Shown here: positions 1 to 9,935 of the stretch, piece after piece
Layout: each line of letters starts with the position of its first letter
Position numbering within the stretch: position 1 is the stretch's first letter
NCBI GenBank assembly: GCA_902168115.1
Contig: CABHPB010000069.1
Location: 1-64,000 of the forward strand
Source of the DNA: an uncultured Methylopila sp.
Lineage (GTDB): Bacteria > Pseudomonadota > Alphaproteobacteria > Rhizobiales > Methylopilaceae
DNA: 64,000 nt
Reading direction: 5' to 3'
The notes under the pieces: generated by a model
Databases searched by the model: none
Seen by the model: the letters and a program-made list of their open reading frames with translations, nothing else
What the model was told of the DNA's origin: nothing
Translations under genes and position numbers: made by a program

Positions 1-29
1 CGGCAGCGTCAGATGTGTATAAGAGACAG
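1..29 (+). other. Residual Illumina Nextera adapter
   Basis: The first 29 bases match the 3' part of the Nextera read-1 transposase adapter, including the whole 19-base Tn5 mosaic end AGATGTGTATAAGAGACAG at 11-29. This is library sequence, not genome. Genomic sequence starts at about base 30, inside the flagellin gene, so the window begins at an untrimmed contig end. Confidence 0.96.
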
Positions 30-1044
30 ACAGAGCGCCGTCATCGAGGGTGCCGATCATGTCCTTCGTGAAGGTCTCGCGGGTCTGCACGATCTGCAGC
101 TGCGAGCCGAACTTCGAGGACTGCGCCTCGAGGTTCGCGAAGGCCGAGTCGATCTGGTCGAGCACGCCGTCGATGCCGGCCTTGGTGTCGAAGGCGCCGA
201 CGGTCGCGAGCGGGTCTCCCGGGGCCGCGCCGGCCACGGACTCGGTCAGGGCCGAGAGGCCGATGCCGCCGGAGTCGGCGTTGACGCCCTTGACGTCGAG
301 CTTGGAGGTGCCGTCTTCGTTGAAGACGATCTCCAGGTCGTCGGACTGCAGCAGGTTGACGCCGTTGAAGCTGGCGTCCTTGGCGATGCTGTCGATCTGC
401 TCGAGCGCCGCGTTGAAGTCATCGAGATAGCCCTGACGCTTGTCGTAGGCGTCCTGGTCGATGATCGTCAGCGCGTCGTAGTCGTCGTCGGTGATGCCGG
501 TTTCGGTCGTGGCGTCGGCGGTGGTGAAGGCGACGTCCGACTGCAGCTTGAGCTGGCCGTCCTCGACCTTGGCCGAAACGCCGGTGCCGGCGTCGTTGAT
601 CTTCTTCGCGACGTCAGCGACCGAGTCGCCGACTTCGAGCGCGATGTCGGTGTCCGTGCCGTCGACCGTGATGGTGAAGTCGCCGGCGGTCGCGATCGTG
701 TCGCCGCCCGTGCCGGTCGCGACATAGGCCGCACCCTTCGGGGACTGCGCCGCGGAGCGGGCGGTCGCCTTGAGGCCTTCGACGACGTCGGTGATCGCCT
801 TGATGCCGTTATCCGCGGCTTCCAGGGTCTTGACCGAGTTCGAAACGTTGTCGAGGAGGCTGGAGAGGTCGCTGGAGCGACGGTCCAGGGCCTGGGCGGT
901 GAAGAACGAGCCCGGATTGTCGAAAGCCGAGTTGACCTTCTTGCCGGTGGAGAGACGCTCTTCAGTGCGGTTCAGGAGGTCCGTCGTCGACTGCATGGTG
1001 CGCAGGTTCGAGCGAACGGCGGAGTTGAGGGTGATGTCGGCCAT
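30..1044 (-). CDS. Flagellin, C-terminus cut off by contig end
   Basis: About 338 codons read leftward from the ATG at 1044-1042, after a GGGAGACC ribosome site. The N-terminus (MADITLNSAVRSNLRTMQST, then LSTGKKVNSAFDNP) is the conserved D0/D1 helix region of flagellin. Near the cut end the ETFTKDMIGTLDDGA stretch is the start of the C-terminal D1/D0 helices, so the remaining C-terminal D0 residues are missing. The product is the filament subunit, exported by the flagellar type III apparatus. It lies downstream of flgE-flgK-flgL on the same strand but behind its own leader. The truncation comes from the contig end (adapter at 1-29), not from a mutation. Which flagellin paralogue it is cannot be told. 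Confidence 0.93.
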
Positions 1045-1179
1045 TTGAGGTCTCCCATCCTAGGAGCTGGTGTTACGCCTCTTCCTGAAGCGCAGGCGGA
1101 CGATCGGCCCCCGCCCGTTATGCGGGAGTTAATTCGACCCCCCGGATTTCGCGGTATCGGGGCCTAGCGCTTGCTACGG

Positions 1180-1194
1180 TTAACCGCGAGCTAA
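1180..1194. promoter_or_regulatory. CtrA-like site upstream of flagellin
   Basis: TTAA (1180-1183), seven bases, then CTAA (1191-1194): one mismatch from the alphaproteobacterial CtrA box TTAA-N7-TTAA. It lies about 136 bp upstream of the flagellin start, between that gene and the DUF1772 gene. This is a sequence match only. A CckA gene, which controls CtrA, is present in this window. Confidence 0.35.
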
Positions 1195-1198
1195 CGGC

Positions 1199-1672
1199 TC
1201 AGAGCGCGAGAACGAAGCCCGCGGACGCCAGAAGGCAGGCGACCGCTCGCGCGTGGTTCCACCAAGTCCAGTCGCGCAGGTAGCGGCTCCAGACCGCCGC
1301 GCCCTCGCCCGCGTCGGGAGAGACCGCCGCAAGTTCGTCATTGAGCGGGATGTTCTTCGCGATCGTCACGCCGATCGAGCCGACGGCGTAAAGACCCGAT
1401 CCCACGAACGCGGAGGTCGCCTGGCTCGCAGGGAGAACGAAGGGCGCGAGCGCCGAGAGCGCGACGCCCGCTGCGGCTGGTCCAAAGAACAGCACGAAGA
1501 ACAGCGGATTGAGCACGACGACGTTGATCGTCTGCATCGCCGCGATCGCTTGCGCGGGCGGGCGCCGCGCCAGGGACGGCATCACCAGTCCCGAAAAAGC
1601 GTAGAAGAAGCCGGCCATCACTCCCGCGCCGAGCGCGGCCGCGACTGTCAGCGCGAAAACGGCGGTCGCCAC
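1199..1672 (-). CDS. DUF1772 family membrane protein
   Basis: 157 aa with a GTG start at 1672. It has about four hydrophobic segments: residues 5-30, 45-75, 85-105 and the C-terminal 140-157. The conserved pattern GVMAGFFYAFSGLVMPSL and the later KNIPLNDEL motif are typical of the DUF1772/anthrone-oxygenase-like family of small integral membrane proteins, whose biochemical role in bacteria is not established. It lies between flgL and flagellin on the same strand but has no evident flagellar function. A strong GC hairpin separates it from flgL, so it is probably transcribed separately or by read-through. Confidence 0.8.
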   Translation of the reverse strand: MATAVFALTVAAALGAGVMAGFFYAFSGLVMPSLARRPPAQAIAAMQTINVVVLNPLFFVLFFGPAAAGVALSALAPFVLPASQATSAFVGSGLYAVGSIGVTIAKNIPLNDELAAVSPDAGEGAAVWSRYLRDWTWWNHARAVACLLASAGFVLAL

Positions 1673-1680
1673 GTCGAGCC

Positions 1681-1698
1681 CCCCGGAGACGTCCGGGG
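1681..1698 (-). terminator. GC-rich hairpin after flgL
   Basis: Perfect 7-bp stem CCCCGGA / TCCGGGG with a GACG loop, 24 bases past the flgL stop and just before the DUF1772 start. There is no T-run on either side, so it is terminator-like rather than a classical intrinsic terminator. Confidence 0.45.
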
Positions 1699-1721
1699 CA
1701 CAGCCTAGACGTCGCGACGGA

Positions 1722-3278
1722 TCAGAGGAAGTTCACGAGCGACAGCTGGCTGAGGTTGGCCGTCACCTGATAGCTCGCCTGCAACTGCGTCTGGAGGGCG
1801 AGGATCTTGGCCGCGACCTCTTCCTTGCTGGCGTCCTCGACGGAGCCGATGGCGGTCTCGGCGACTTGGCGGGTCGCCGAATGCCGGTCGTCCGCCGACT
1901 TGATGGCGCCCGCCGTCGAGGCGAGGTCGACGGAGATGGACTGCAGGTTCTGCGTCGTGTCGGTTGCGCCGAGCGTCGCGCCGACGCGGTTGGCCAGCGC
2001 CGCATAGCGGGCCTGGCCGTCCGCGTCCGCCGCGGAGAAGCTCATCGCCGAGAACACCGCCAGCGTCTGCACCACCCGGCGGGTTCCCGTCTCGTCGGCG
2101 CGCGCGCCGTAGCCCACGGTCACGCCCTGGTCGACCTCCGCCGCCGCGGTCTTGCGCGGATCGTCGGCGGCCTTCTCGCCGACGTACCAGCTGACCGTCT
2201 TGCTGGCGGTGCCGGTTGTGTCGAGCGACGAGGCGTTCTGAAGGGCCGCGATGCGCTGGGCGTCCGTGGCGTAGGTTCCGTCGAACCCGCCCACGCGGGC
2301 CGGCTCGGTCCCCGCCGGGGTATTGAAGAACTCCTCGCCGGCCTGCATTGCGGACGCGGCGACGAGATCGGTCCCGGCCGCCGACTTGAGCTCGCTGTCG
2401 AAGGCAGCCTGCATGTTGGCGGCCGTCTCCTGCGCCGTGGCGCCGATGCGGAACTCGCCGTCCTGCAGTCCGGCCTCGTCGTCGGCCGCCTTGGCGGTGA
2501 GCGTGATCTCCTTCGTCGTGCCGTCCGGGAGCGTCAGGCCGACCCGGATCTGGCCGCCGGCCTCGGTCGCGCCCGTGACGCCCAGCGTGATCCGGTTGGA
2601 GGCGCCGGTCGGTCCGCTCGCGACGCCGTTCTTCAGCGTCGAGCTGACGGAGGAGATCTTGAAGCCGAACGGCCCGGACGCTTCCTGCCTTGCGGTGAAC
2701 GTCGAGCCCGAGACGGCGGACACGTCGATCCGTCCCCGGCCGTCCGCTCCCAGATCGGCGAGCTTGCGCTCGGCGATGACCGTGCGCAGTCCGGCCTTGT
2801 CGCCCTCGTCCGACAGCATCGCCTCGGACGAGATCACCGGCTTGGTGTCGGTCGCCCGTCCGGAGAAGAGATAGCGGCCGTTGACGTCGACGTTGAGCGC
2901 CGCGATCGCTTCCTTGAGGTCGATCGCCGCCTGGTTCTGGGCGATGGTCATCGACCCCGAGGTCAGCATGTATTCGTTCGGGTCGAGCGTCTTGTATTCG
3001 GCGGCGATGTCGTCGAGACGCTCCACGGTCTTCGACATCAGGCCGACGCGCGTCTTCACGGTCGCGTTGTTCGCCGTATAGGAGTCGAGCGCCGAGATCT
3101 TGGCGCGCATGGCGAGCGAGGTCGCGGCGCCGTCGCCGAGGCCGGCGTAGTCCTGGGACTTCTTCCCCGTCGAGAGCTGGACGAGTAGGTCGTCGAGCTG
3201 GCTGCGCGAGGAGGACAGCGCGCTGGCGAGGCTCGGCTTGTAGTAGCCGCCGGCCGCGTAGGGTCCAATCGAGCTCAT
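1722..3278 (-). CDS. flgL: Flagellar hook-associated protein 3 (FlgL)
   Basis: 518 aa. The N-terminal third matches the flagellin/HAP3 helical region: SRSQLDDLLVQLSTGKKSQD, followed by long helices with NGRYLFSGRATDTKPV near residue 135. The C-terminal 100 residues form a second helical block ending in a flagellin-like SLVNFL. FlgL is the junction protein between the hook-associated FlgK ring and the filament. It is longer than enteric FlgL (about 317 aa) because of a large variable middle domain, as often seen in Hyphomicrobiales. It starts 8 bases after the flgK stop, so flgE-flgK-flgL read as one operon. Confidence 0.92.
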   Translation of the reverse strand: MSSIGPYAAGGYYKPSLASALSSSRSQLDDLLVQLSTGKKSQDYAGLGDGAATSLAMRAKISALDSYTANNATVKTRVGLMSKTVERLDDIAAEYKTLDPNEYMLTSGSMTIAQNQAAIDLKEAIAALNVDVNGRYLFSGRATDTKPVISSEAMLSDEGDKAGLRTVIAERKLADLGADGRGRIDVSAVSGSTFTARQEASGPFGFKISSVSSTLKNGVASGPTGASNRITLGVTGATEAGGQIRVGLTLPDGTTKEITLTAKAADDEAGLQDGEFRIGATAQETAANMQAAFDSELKSAAGTDLVAASAMQAGEEFFNTPAGTEPARVGGFDGTYATDAQRIAALQNASSLDTTGTASKTVSWYVGEKAADDPRKTAAAEVDQGVTVGYGARADETGTRRVVQTLAVFSAMSFSAADADGQARYAALANRVGATLGATDTTQNLQSISVDLASTAGAIKSADDRHSATRQVAETAIGSVEDASKEEVAAKILALQTQLQASYQVTANLSQLSLVNFL

Positions 3279-3286
3279 GATCCGCC

Positions 3287-5110
3287 TCAGATCCTCAGCA
3301 GCAGGTCCATCATCTCCTTGACCGCGGTCACGACGCGCGCGTTCGCGCCATAGGCGGTCTGGAGCTGAATGAGGTTGCCCATCTCCTGGTCGACGTCGAC
3401 GCCGGACGCTTCGGAGAACTTGTCGGTCAGGGTCGACACGACCAGCGACTGGCCCTCCGAGACGCGCGAGGCGCTCGCGCTGGCGCTCGCCTGCTGGGAG
3501 ATGATCCCTTGCGTAAACTTGGAGATCGAGCCGGTGAACGGGGTCGAGGCGCCGCCGAGCCCGCTGTCGAGCGCGAAGCTGCGGTCGGCCTTCAGCGCGT
3601 CCCGCAGGAACTCGGGCCGCGCCGCGTCGCCGGTGGCGGTGTCGGCGGCGTAGGCCGTCAGCTTGGCGGGATCGGCGACGAGGTCCGGATTGACGGTGAT
3701 GCGGCCGGCGAAACCGGTCCGCTGCGAGCCGCCGTCGAGGCTGCCCGAATAGGGCGCGCCGGCGTCCGTGAAGACGGGGAGCGCGAGGCCGTCGCCGGTG
3801 AGTTCGGTCGCGGTGATCCGGGACGCGCCGTCCGTGATCGTCAGCGAGGCGTCGCCCGACGTGAACGCAAATCCCTGCGCGCTCGAGGCGACGTCGATCG
3901 CCACGCCCTTCGCGGCGAGCGCGGCGTCGAGGTCCGCCGCCGCGGTCGGGGAGTTGAAGTCGATCCCGATGACCGTGTCGTTGGGGTCGGAAGTCAGTCC
4001 GTCGTCGAGCGGAAGCTGCGAGGGATCGGTGACGTTCACGATGGTCACCGAGCGCGTAACGCCGCCCGACGTATAGGTGACCGAGAGCCTGTCGCCGGGC
4101 GAGGCGTTCTGCGTCGTTAGGTCCACGCCGCCGGTGATCGTGTCGCCCTTGACGACGTTCGTCCCGAGCGCCTGGGCGAGGTTGGCGGCGATTTCGTCGA
4201 GCTGGTTCTGCGCCTGGGGAAGGGTCTCGTCCCGGAGTTCCGCGAGCGCCTTCAGCGATCCAGAGCGGAGCTGGCCGGCGGACAGCAGGTCGACGCTCTG
4301 CCCGGACGGACGCGTGACCGTGATCCCGCTCAGCTCGCCGCCTTCGCGCGTCATGTCCGGCGAGATCGAGCCCGCGCGGCTGAAGCTCAGCGTCGCGCGG
4401 CCGGATTCGTCGAACAACGTCAGGCCGGCGCCCGTCTTGATCCGCACCCCTCCGTTTCCGAGATCGTCGACGCGGACGTCCATCAGCGCCGAAAGCGTGT
4501 CGATCTGGGCGTCCCGAAGGTCCTCAAGGTCGCCGGTCGATTCTCCGCGGGCGCTCGCCGAGCGGATCTTGTCGGTGAGCGTCTGGATCTGCTCGAGCGC
4601 TCCGTTGGCGGCCGAGACGCCGTCGCCGATCCTGTTGTCGGCGTCAGAGCGCAGGCTCTGGACCTCGCGCGAGGCGCCGTTGAGCGACTGCGCCAGCGCC
4701 TGCGCCTGCGCGACCACCTTGGCCCGGGCGCTCTGGTCGTCCGGCGAGGTCGCCAGCGTGTCGAGCGCCGAGGAGAGGTCGTTGACCGCCGTGTCGAGCG
4801 ACGCCGCGCCTCCCGGGGTCCCGAACACCTTCTGCAGGCTGTTCAGCGTCGCGGCGCGCTGCGACGCGTAAGCGGCGCCGCCGGTCTCGATCCGGAGCTG
4901 TTTCTGGAGATAGAGGTCCAGCTCCCGGCGGACGTCGCTGACCTGGACGCCGGTCGCCTGGCCGCCCGAGACGATCGGCTGGACCGAGAGCCCCTTGCGC
5001 GTGTAGCCGACCGTCTGCGAGTTGGCGATGTTGACCGAAACGAGGTCGAGACCGCGCTGGGTGGTCTTGAGGCCCGACAGAGCGGCGCCCAAAGCGGTCG
5101 AAAGTCCCAC
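3287..5110 (-). CDS. flgK: Flagellar hook-associated protein 1 (FlgK)
   Basis: 607 aa. The N-terminus carries the rod/hook signature (ALSGLKTTQRGLDLVSVNIA, then NSQTVGYTRK), and the C-terminus ends with the paired helix QLQTAYGANARVVTAVKEMM. The two terminal D0 helices enclose a large middle region including coiled-coil D1 segments around residues 90-200. FlgK joins hook to filament together with FlgL. It lies 39 bases after the flgE stop and directly before flgL, the usual order. The ATG at 5110 follows a GGGAGCAGG ribosome site. Confidence 0.95.
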   Translation of the reverse strand: MGLSTALGAALSGLKTTQRGLDLVSVNIANSQTVGYTRKGLSVQPIVSGGQATGVQVSDVRRELDLYLQKQLRIETGGAAYASQRAATLNSLQKVFGTPGGAASLDTAVNDLSSALDTLATSPDDQSARAKVVAQAQALAQSLNGASREVQSLRSDADNRIGDGVSAANGALEQIQTLTDKIRSASARGESTGDLEDLRDAQIDTLSALMDVRVDDLGNGGVRIKTGAGLTLFDESGRATLSFSRAGSISPDMTREGGELSGITVTRPSGQSVDLLSAGQLRSGSLKALAELRDETLPQAQNQLDEIAANLAQALGTNVVKGDTITGGVDLTTQNASPGDRLSVTYTSGGVTRSVTIVNVTDPSQLPLDDGLTSDPNDTVIGIDFNSPTAAADLDAALAAKGVAIDVASSAQGFAFTSGDASLTITDGASRITATELTGDGLALPVFTDAGAPYSGSLDGGSQRTGFAGRITVNPDLVADPAKLTAYAADTATGDAARPEFLRDALKADRSFALDSGLGGASTPFTGSISKFTQGIISQQASASASASRVSEGQSLVVSTLTDKFSEASGVDVDQEMGNLIQLQTAYGANARVVTAVKEMMDLLLRI

Positions 5111-5141
5111 GGCCTGCTCCCTTTCCCGGCTGGCACCTCAG

Positions 5142-5159
5142 GATCCGCGTCAGCGGATC
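5142..5159 (-). other. Stem-loop over the flgE stop codon
   Basis: Perfect 7-bp stem GATCCGC / GCGGATC with a four-base loop that contains part of the flgE TGA (5150-5152). It sits 32 bases before the flgK start. It could damp transcription or stabilise the upstream message between hook and HAP genes; no T-run follows. Confidence 0.4.
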
Positions 5160-6511
5160 ATGTTCAGGGTGTCCTGCATCATCGTGTCGGAGGTCGAGAC
5201 CACGCGGGTGTTGGCCGAATAGGCCTGCTGCGTGACGATCAGCTTCGTGAACTCCTCGGCGATGTCGACGTTCGACTGCTCCAGCGCCTGACCCACGATG
5301 GTTCCGTTCTCCGCCGAGAAGGCCGGGCCCGATCCCGTCGTCGACGCATAGGCGCCGCCGTCGAGCGCCTGCAGCTGGTTCGCGGCGTTGAAGTCGACCA
5401 GCGGCACGCGGAACAGGGCGCGCGTCTTCCCGTTCGAATAGCTGGCGGTGACGACGCCCCCGTCGCTGATCTCGACGCCGACCATCTCGCCGGAGGCCGC
5501 GCCGTCCTGGCTGATCTCGGTCGTGCTGGCCACGCCGCTGGTGTCGCCATACTGCGTCAGCGCGGAGCCGTGCGTCATCTGCACGGCGCCGAGATCGGTC
5601 CCGTCGATCGTCAGGTTGTCGATGGAGATCTTGCCGTTCGCCGGCGAGGTGAGCTTTCCGTTCGAGCCGAAGGTGTAGTCCTGGTCGACGCGGGTCCACT
5701 GGACGTCGGTCCCGGTGGCGTTGTTGTCCGACTTGTAGAACAGCGCCCAGGTGTCTTCGGTCGGCGGGGTCGCCTCGGGGTCGCCGTTGCTGACTTTGCC
5801 CCAGCGCATCTGCATGTCGTAGGCCTGACCCTTCTTGTCGTAGACGGTCACGGAGTCGCCTTCGATCGTGGAGTCGATGAAGGCGTCGGAGTCCTGCGCG
5901 GCGACCGTGTCGCCGACGCCGGCGTCGAGCAGCCAGGACGACGGGTCGCCGGCCTCGAAATTGTTGGTCTGCGGCTTGTTCGGCAGGTTCAGCTTGTAAT
6001 TGATGTTGGTCGTCGCCGCCGCCGGGAAGAAGTCCTTGGCGAGGCGGATCGGCTGGGACGAGCCGACCGGGTTGCCGGTGTCCGGATCGAGCGCGACGCC
6101 GTTGAGATAGTAGCCCGAGCCGTTGACGAGATAACCGCTGCGGTCGAACTGGAAGTCGCCCCGCCGCGTGTAGGCGTCGACGCCGTCGAACACCGGCAGC
6201 CCGTCCGACGTGCCCTTGGCCTGGGAGACGGAGAAGAAGCCCGAGCCGCTGACGGCGATCGCAGTTCCGGACGAGGCGTTGACCAGCGCGCCCTGCAGGT
6301 TGTTGGTCGAGCGCGAGAAGGCCGCCACCGAGCCGGAGGTCTGGAGTCGGGGGCTGAAGCTTCCGCCGATCAGCAGGTCCTGGAACGAGGTGTCGGTGCG
6401 CTTGAAGGCCGTCGTTTGCGAGTTCGCGATGTTGCCCGAGATGTTCTCGAGCGCGAAGGACTGCGCCTGCAGGCCAGCCACCGCGGTCGTCAGGGCGCCG
6501 AAAATACCCAT
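5150..6511 (-). CDS. flgE: Flagellar hook protein FlgE
   Basis: 453 aa from the ATG at 6511, chosen because GAGAC precedes it and MGIFGALTTAVAGLQAQSFA is the family start; an upstream in-frame start at 6580 would lie inside the promoter. The N-terminal rod signature is ENISGNIANSQTTAFKRTD. A FlaE/FlgG-like middle domain follows, and the C-terminus has QSNVDIAEEFTKLIVTQQAY then NTRVVSTSDTMMQDTLNMIR. FlgE polymerises into the hook. It is the first gene of flgE-flgK-flgL, behind a sigma-54-like promoter. Confidence 0.94.
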   Translation of the reverse strand: MGIFGALTTAVAGLQAQSFALENISGNIANSQTTAFKRTDTSFQDLLIGGSFSPRLQTSGSVAAFSRSTNNLQGALVNASSGTAIAVSGSGFFSVSQAKGTSDGLPVFDGVDAYTRRGDFQFDRSGYLVNGSGYYLNGVALDPDTGNPVGSSQPIRLAKDFFPAAATTNINYKLNLPNKPQTNNFEAGDPSSWLLDAGVGDTVAAQDSDAFIDSTIEGDSVTVYDKKGQAYDMQMRWGKVSNGDPEATPPTEDTWALFYKSDNNATGTDVQWTRVDQDYTFGSNGKLTSPANGKISIDNLTIDGTDLGAVQMTHGSALTQYGDTSGVASTTEISQDGAASGEMVGVEISDGGVVTASYSNGKTRALFRVPLVDFNAANQLQALDGGAYASTTGSGPAFSAENGTIVGQALEQSNVDIAEEFTKLIVTQQAYSANTRVVSTSDTMMQDTLNMIR

Positions 6512-6576
6512 TGCCGTCTCCAGATACGCAAGACCGCGCGGGCCGCTTTCGCCCACGGTTTCTCCGATTGCGCGTC

Positions 6577-6592
6577 GCAAGGCCCGGACCAG
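6577..6592 (-). promoter_or_regulatory. Sigma-54-type promoter of flgE
   Basis: On the minus strand, TGGTCCGGGCCTTGC places GG (6590-6589) and GC (6578-6577) exactly 10 bases apart, the -24/-12 spacing of sigma-54 promoters (consensus TGGCACG-N4-TTGC). The predicted transcript start is near 6565, giving a leader of about 54 bases. An inverted-repeat motif shared with the flgF promoter lies about 80 bp upstream, where an enhancer-binding activator would act. Confidence 0.68.
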
Positions 6593-6655
6593 TCGTCAGA
6601 TCAAGCAATATCAACGACTTAAGCTTCGTTGCCGAAATCGATAAACCCTGAACGG

Positions 6656-6679
6656 TTTGCCGCCCGGCAGGTTTTGCCG
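6656..6679. promoter_or_regulatory. FlbD/ftr-like upstream element of flgE
   Basis: The 18-bp motif GCCCGGCAGNNTTTGCCG spans 6662-6679, with an extra TTTGCCG half at 6656-6662. The CGGCA/TGCCG arms form an inverted repeat. The same 18-bp motif occurs before flgF at 12652-12669, also upstream of a sigma-54-type promoter. Position and symmetry suggest the binding site of an FlbD-type sigma-54 activator; the protein assignment is inference. Confidence 0.55.
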
Positions 6680-6723
6680 GATCGCCGGCGCCGCGATCGG
6701 GCGGCGACACGCCGTCCGGTTGA

Positions 6724-7773
<1,050 letters not shown>

Positions 7774-7844
7774 TCGCGCGTGATTTGAATCGGGCGCACG
7801 GCGCGCCATCTCCCGTCCGCCCCCGACCGCTCGGAGACCCGCTG

Positions 7845-9038
7845 ATGACGACCACGCCCAGATTCCGCGCGCGCTTCCGCCTGCTGGCCGCGGCCGCCGT
7901 CGTCGCGCTCGCCGCAGCGGGCGGCGCCGGCCTCGCCGTCGCGCAGGCGACCAAGGCCTCGCCGGTCGAGACCTCGGAGAAGCAGGCCTTTTCGATCGAG
8001 ACGGTCGCCGAAGGGCTCGAGCGCCCGTGGGGCCTCGCCTTCCTGCCGGACGGACGCATGCTGGTGACGGAGAAAGCCGGGCGCATGCGCATCGTGCTGC
8101 CGGACGGCAAGCTGTCGGCGCCGGTGACGGGCCTGCCCAAGGTCGACGCGCGCGGGCAGGGCGGCCTGCTCGACGTCGCGGTCGCGCCGGACTTCGCCCA
8201 GACCAAATACGTCTATTTCACCTTCGCCGAGGCCGGCGAGGGCGGCGTCAACGGGACCGCGCTCGGGCGCGGCAAGCTGTCGGGCAACGCGCCGCGGCTC
8301 GACGACGTCTCGGTGATCTGGAGGCAGACGCCGAAGTACCAGTCGACCAAGCACTTCGGCTCGCGCATCGTGTTCGCGCCGGACGGCATGGTGTTCGTCA
8401 CGACCGGCGAGCGCTCGGACAAGGAGTTCCGCGTCAAGGCGCAGGCGCTCGACGAGACCCTCGGCAAGGTGGTGCGGCTGACCCGCGACGGCTCGCCCGC
8501 CGCCGGCAATCCGTTCGACGCCAAGGACGGCGCCAAGCCGGAGATCTGGTCCTACGGCCACCGCAACATCCAGGGCGCGGCGATCAACCCGGCCGACGGC
8601 ATGCTCTGGACGGTCGAGCATGGCCCGCGCGGCGGCGACGAGCTGAACCGTCCCGAGGCCGGCAAGAACTACGGCTGGCCGGTCATCACCTACGGCAAGG
8701 AATATTCCGGCGAGGACATCGGCCCGAGCTCCAAGGACGGCATGGAGCAGCCGGTCCATTACTGGGTTCCGTCGATCGGGACTTCGGGCCTCGTCTTTTA
8801 TTCGGGCGACGCCTATCCGGGCTGGAAGGGCTCGGCCTTCGTCGGCGGCCTCGCCATTCCGACGCTGGCCCGGCTCGAACTCGACGGGACCAAGGTCACC
8901 CACGAGGAACGCTTGCTCGACGGTCTCGGCGAGCGCATCCGCGACGTCCGGCAGGGACCGGACGGGCTGCTTTATCTGCTGACCGACAGCGAGGAGGGGC
9001 GGATCCTCCGGCTCAAGCCGGAAAAGGCGCGCAGCTGA
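7845..9038 (+). CDS. PQQ-dependent sugar dehydrogenase, periplasmic
   Basis: 397 aa. The signal peptide (RLLAAAAVVALAAAGGAGLA, cleavage near AVAQA) marks export to the periplasm. The body matches the soluble aldose/glucose dehydrogenase beta-propeller family (YliI/Asd-like): ERPWGLAFLPDGRMLVTEK, GLLDVAVAPDF, SRIVFAPDG, WSYGHRNIQGAAINP and GPRGGDELN are blade motifs that build the PQQ and calcium site. It would oxidise aldoses with PQQ as cofactor; the substrate is not predictable. The start at 7845 follows CGGAGA; the longer in-frame ORF from 7653 would overlap pip. It is followed by a strong hairpin at 9056-9083. Confidence 0.9.
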   Translation: MTTTPRFRARFRLLAAAAVVALAAAGGAGLAVAQATKASPVETSEKQAFSIETVAEGLERPWGLAFLPDGRMLVTEKAGRMRIVLPDGKLSAPVTGLPKVDARGQGGLLDVAVAPDFAQTKYVYFTFAEAGEGGVNGTALGRGKLSGNAPRLDDVSVIWRQTPKYQSTKHFGSRIVFAPDGMVFVTTGERSDKEFRVKAQALDETLGKVVRLTRDGSPAAGNPFDAKDGAKPEIWSYGHRNIQGAAINPADGMLWTVEHGPRGGDELNRPEAGKNYGWPVITYGKEYSGEDIGPSSKDGMEQPVHYWVPSIGTSGLVFYSGDAYPGWKGSAFVGGLAIPTLARLELDGTKVTHEERLLDGLGERIRDVRQGPDGLLYLLTDSEEGRILRLKPEKARS

Positions 9039-9055
9039 GGGTCGACGAAAGGTTT

Positions 9056-9083
9056 GCGGCCGCCGGGGGGAGCCGGCGGCCGC
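9056..9083. terminator. Strong hairpin between convergent genes
   Basis: Perfect 11-bp GC stem GCGGCCGCCGG / CCGGCGGCCGC with a GGGGAG loop, 18 bases after the PQQ-dehydrogenase stop and 89 bases after the flgH stop on the other strand. It probably serves as a terminator for the plus gene; there is no T-run. Confidence 0.55.
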
Positions 9084-9171
9084 TCAAGCGTCCGGACGGA
9101 AGGCGGGTGGACGCCGCCGGCCGGACGGATCCGCGGACCGGGAGCGACCCGTCCGCGAAGCTCGTGAAACC

Positions 9172-9924
9172 TTAGAAGGGCAGCAGGACGTCCATCACCT
9201 GCTGGCCGTAGCGCGGCTGCTGGACGTCGGTGATCTGGCCGCGGCCGCCATAGGCGATGCGGGCCTGGGCGATCTTCTCCGACGGGATCGTGTTGTCGTT
9301 GTCGATGTCCTCGGTCCTGACGACGCCGGCGACGATCAGCTCGCGAATCTCGAAGTTGACCCGGATCTCCTGCTTGCCCTCGATGACGAGCGAGCCGTTC
9401 GGCAGAACCTGGGTGACCACGGCGGCCACGTTGGTGGTCAGCGTTTCCTTCCTGTCCACCGTGCCACTGCCCTCATAGGACGAGGTTGAGGAGGTGTCGG
9501 CCAGCTTCGAGGCGTCGAACCCGCTCGGGAACACCTTGCCGAGCTTGGTCTCGAAGCCCAGCAGGTTGTTCACGCCCGACGTGTCGGTGCTGGTGCGCGA
9601 CCGCGCCGAGCTGTTCTCGATCTCCGCCTTGTCGGTGATCTGCACCTTCACGGTCAGCAGGTCGCCGACCTGCTTGGCGCGCGGATCCTTGAAGAAGCCC
9701 CTGGCTCCGCCGCGCCACAGCGAGTTCGGCGCGTAGGACACCGGCTGGGCGTCCGGCATCGGCATCGACACCTTCTTGTAGCCCGGCTGCGTGGTCGGGT
9801 TCTCGACCGCCGACAGCGCGGGCGTCGCGCCGATGTTGGCGAGCCGGTCGGCTGCGTTGCAGCCGGCGAGGAGGGAGGCGGCGAGGGCGACCGCGCCGAG
9901 GCGGGCCGGGTGACGCATGGACAT
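9172..9924 (-). CDS. flgH: Flagellar L-ring protein FlgH
   Basis: 250 aa lipoprotein. The lipobox LLAGC places the lipidated Cys at residue 22. The body carries FlgH motifs: SLWRGGARGFFKDPRAKQVGD, LTVKVQITDKAEIENSS, NGSLVIEGKQEIRVN and a C-terminal QPRYGQQVMDVLLPF. FlgH forms the outer-membrane bushing of the basal body. The ATG at 9924 is preferred because GAGGAG lies 7 bases upstream; a TTG at 9939 overlapping the flgA stop is possible. It is the last gene of flgF-flgG-flgA-flgH. Confidence 0.94.
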   Translation of the reverse strand: MSMRHPARLGAVALAASLLAGCNAADRLANIGATPALSAVENPTTQPGYKKVSMPMPDAQPVSYAPNSLWRGGARGFFKDPRAKQVGDLLTVKVQITDKAEIENSSARSRTSTDTSGVNNLLGFETKLGKVFPSGFDASKLADTSSTSSYEGSGTVDRKETLTTNVAAVVTQVLPNGSLVIEGKQEIRVNFEIRELIVAGVVRTEDIDNDNTIPSEKIAQARIAYGGRGQITDVQQPRYGQQVMDVLLPF

Positions 9925-9935
9925 CTGGACGCTCC

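Noticed and set aside
1045-1170. Sigma-54 or sigma-28 promoter before flagellin
   Set aside because: A GG-N10-GC and a GCCGAT-like word exist, but neither has the other half-site at the right spacing.
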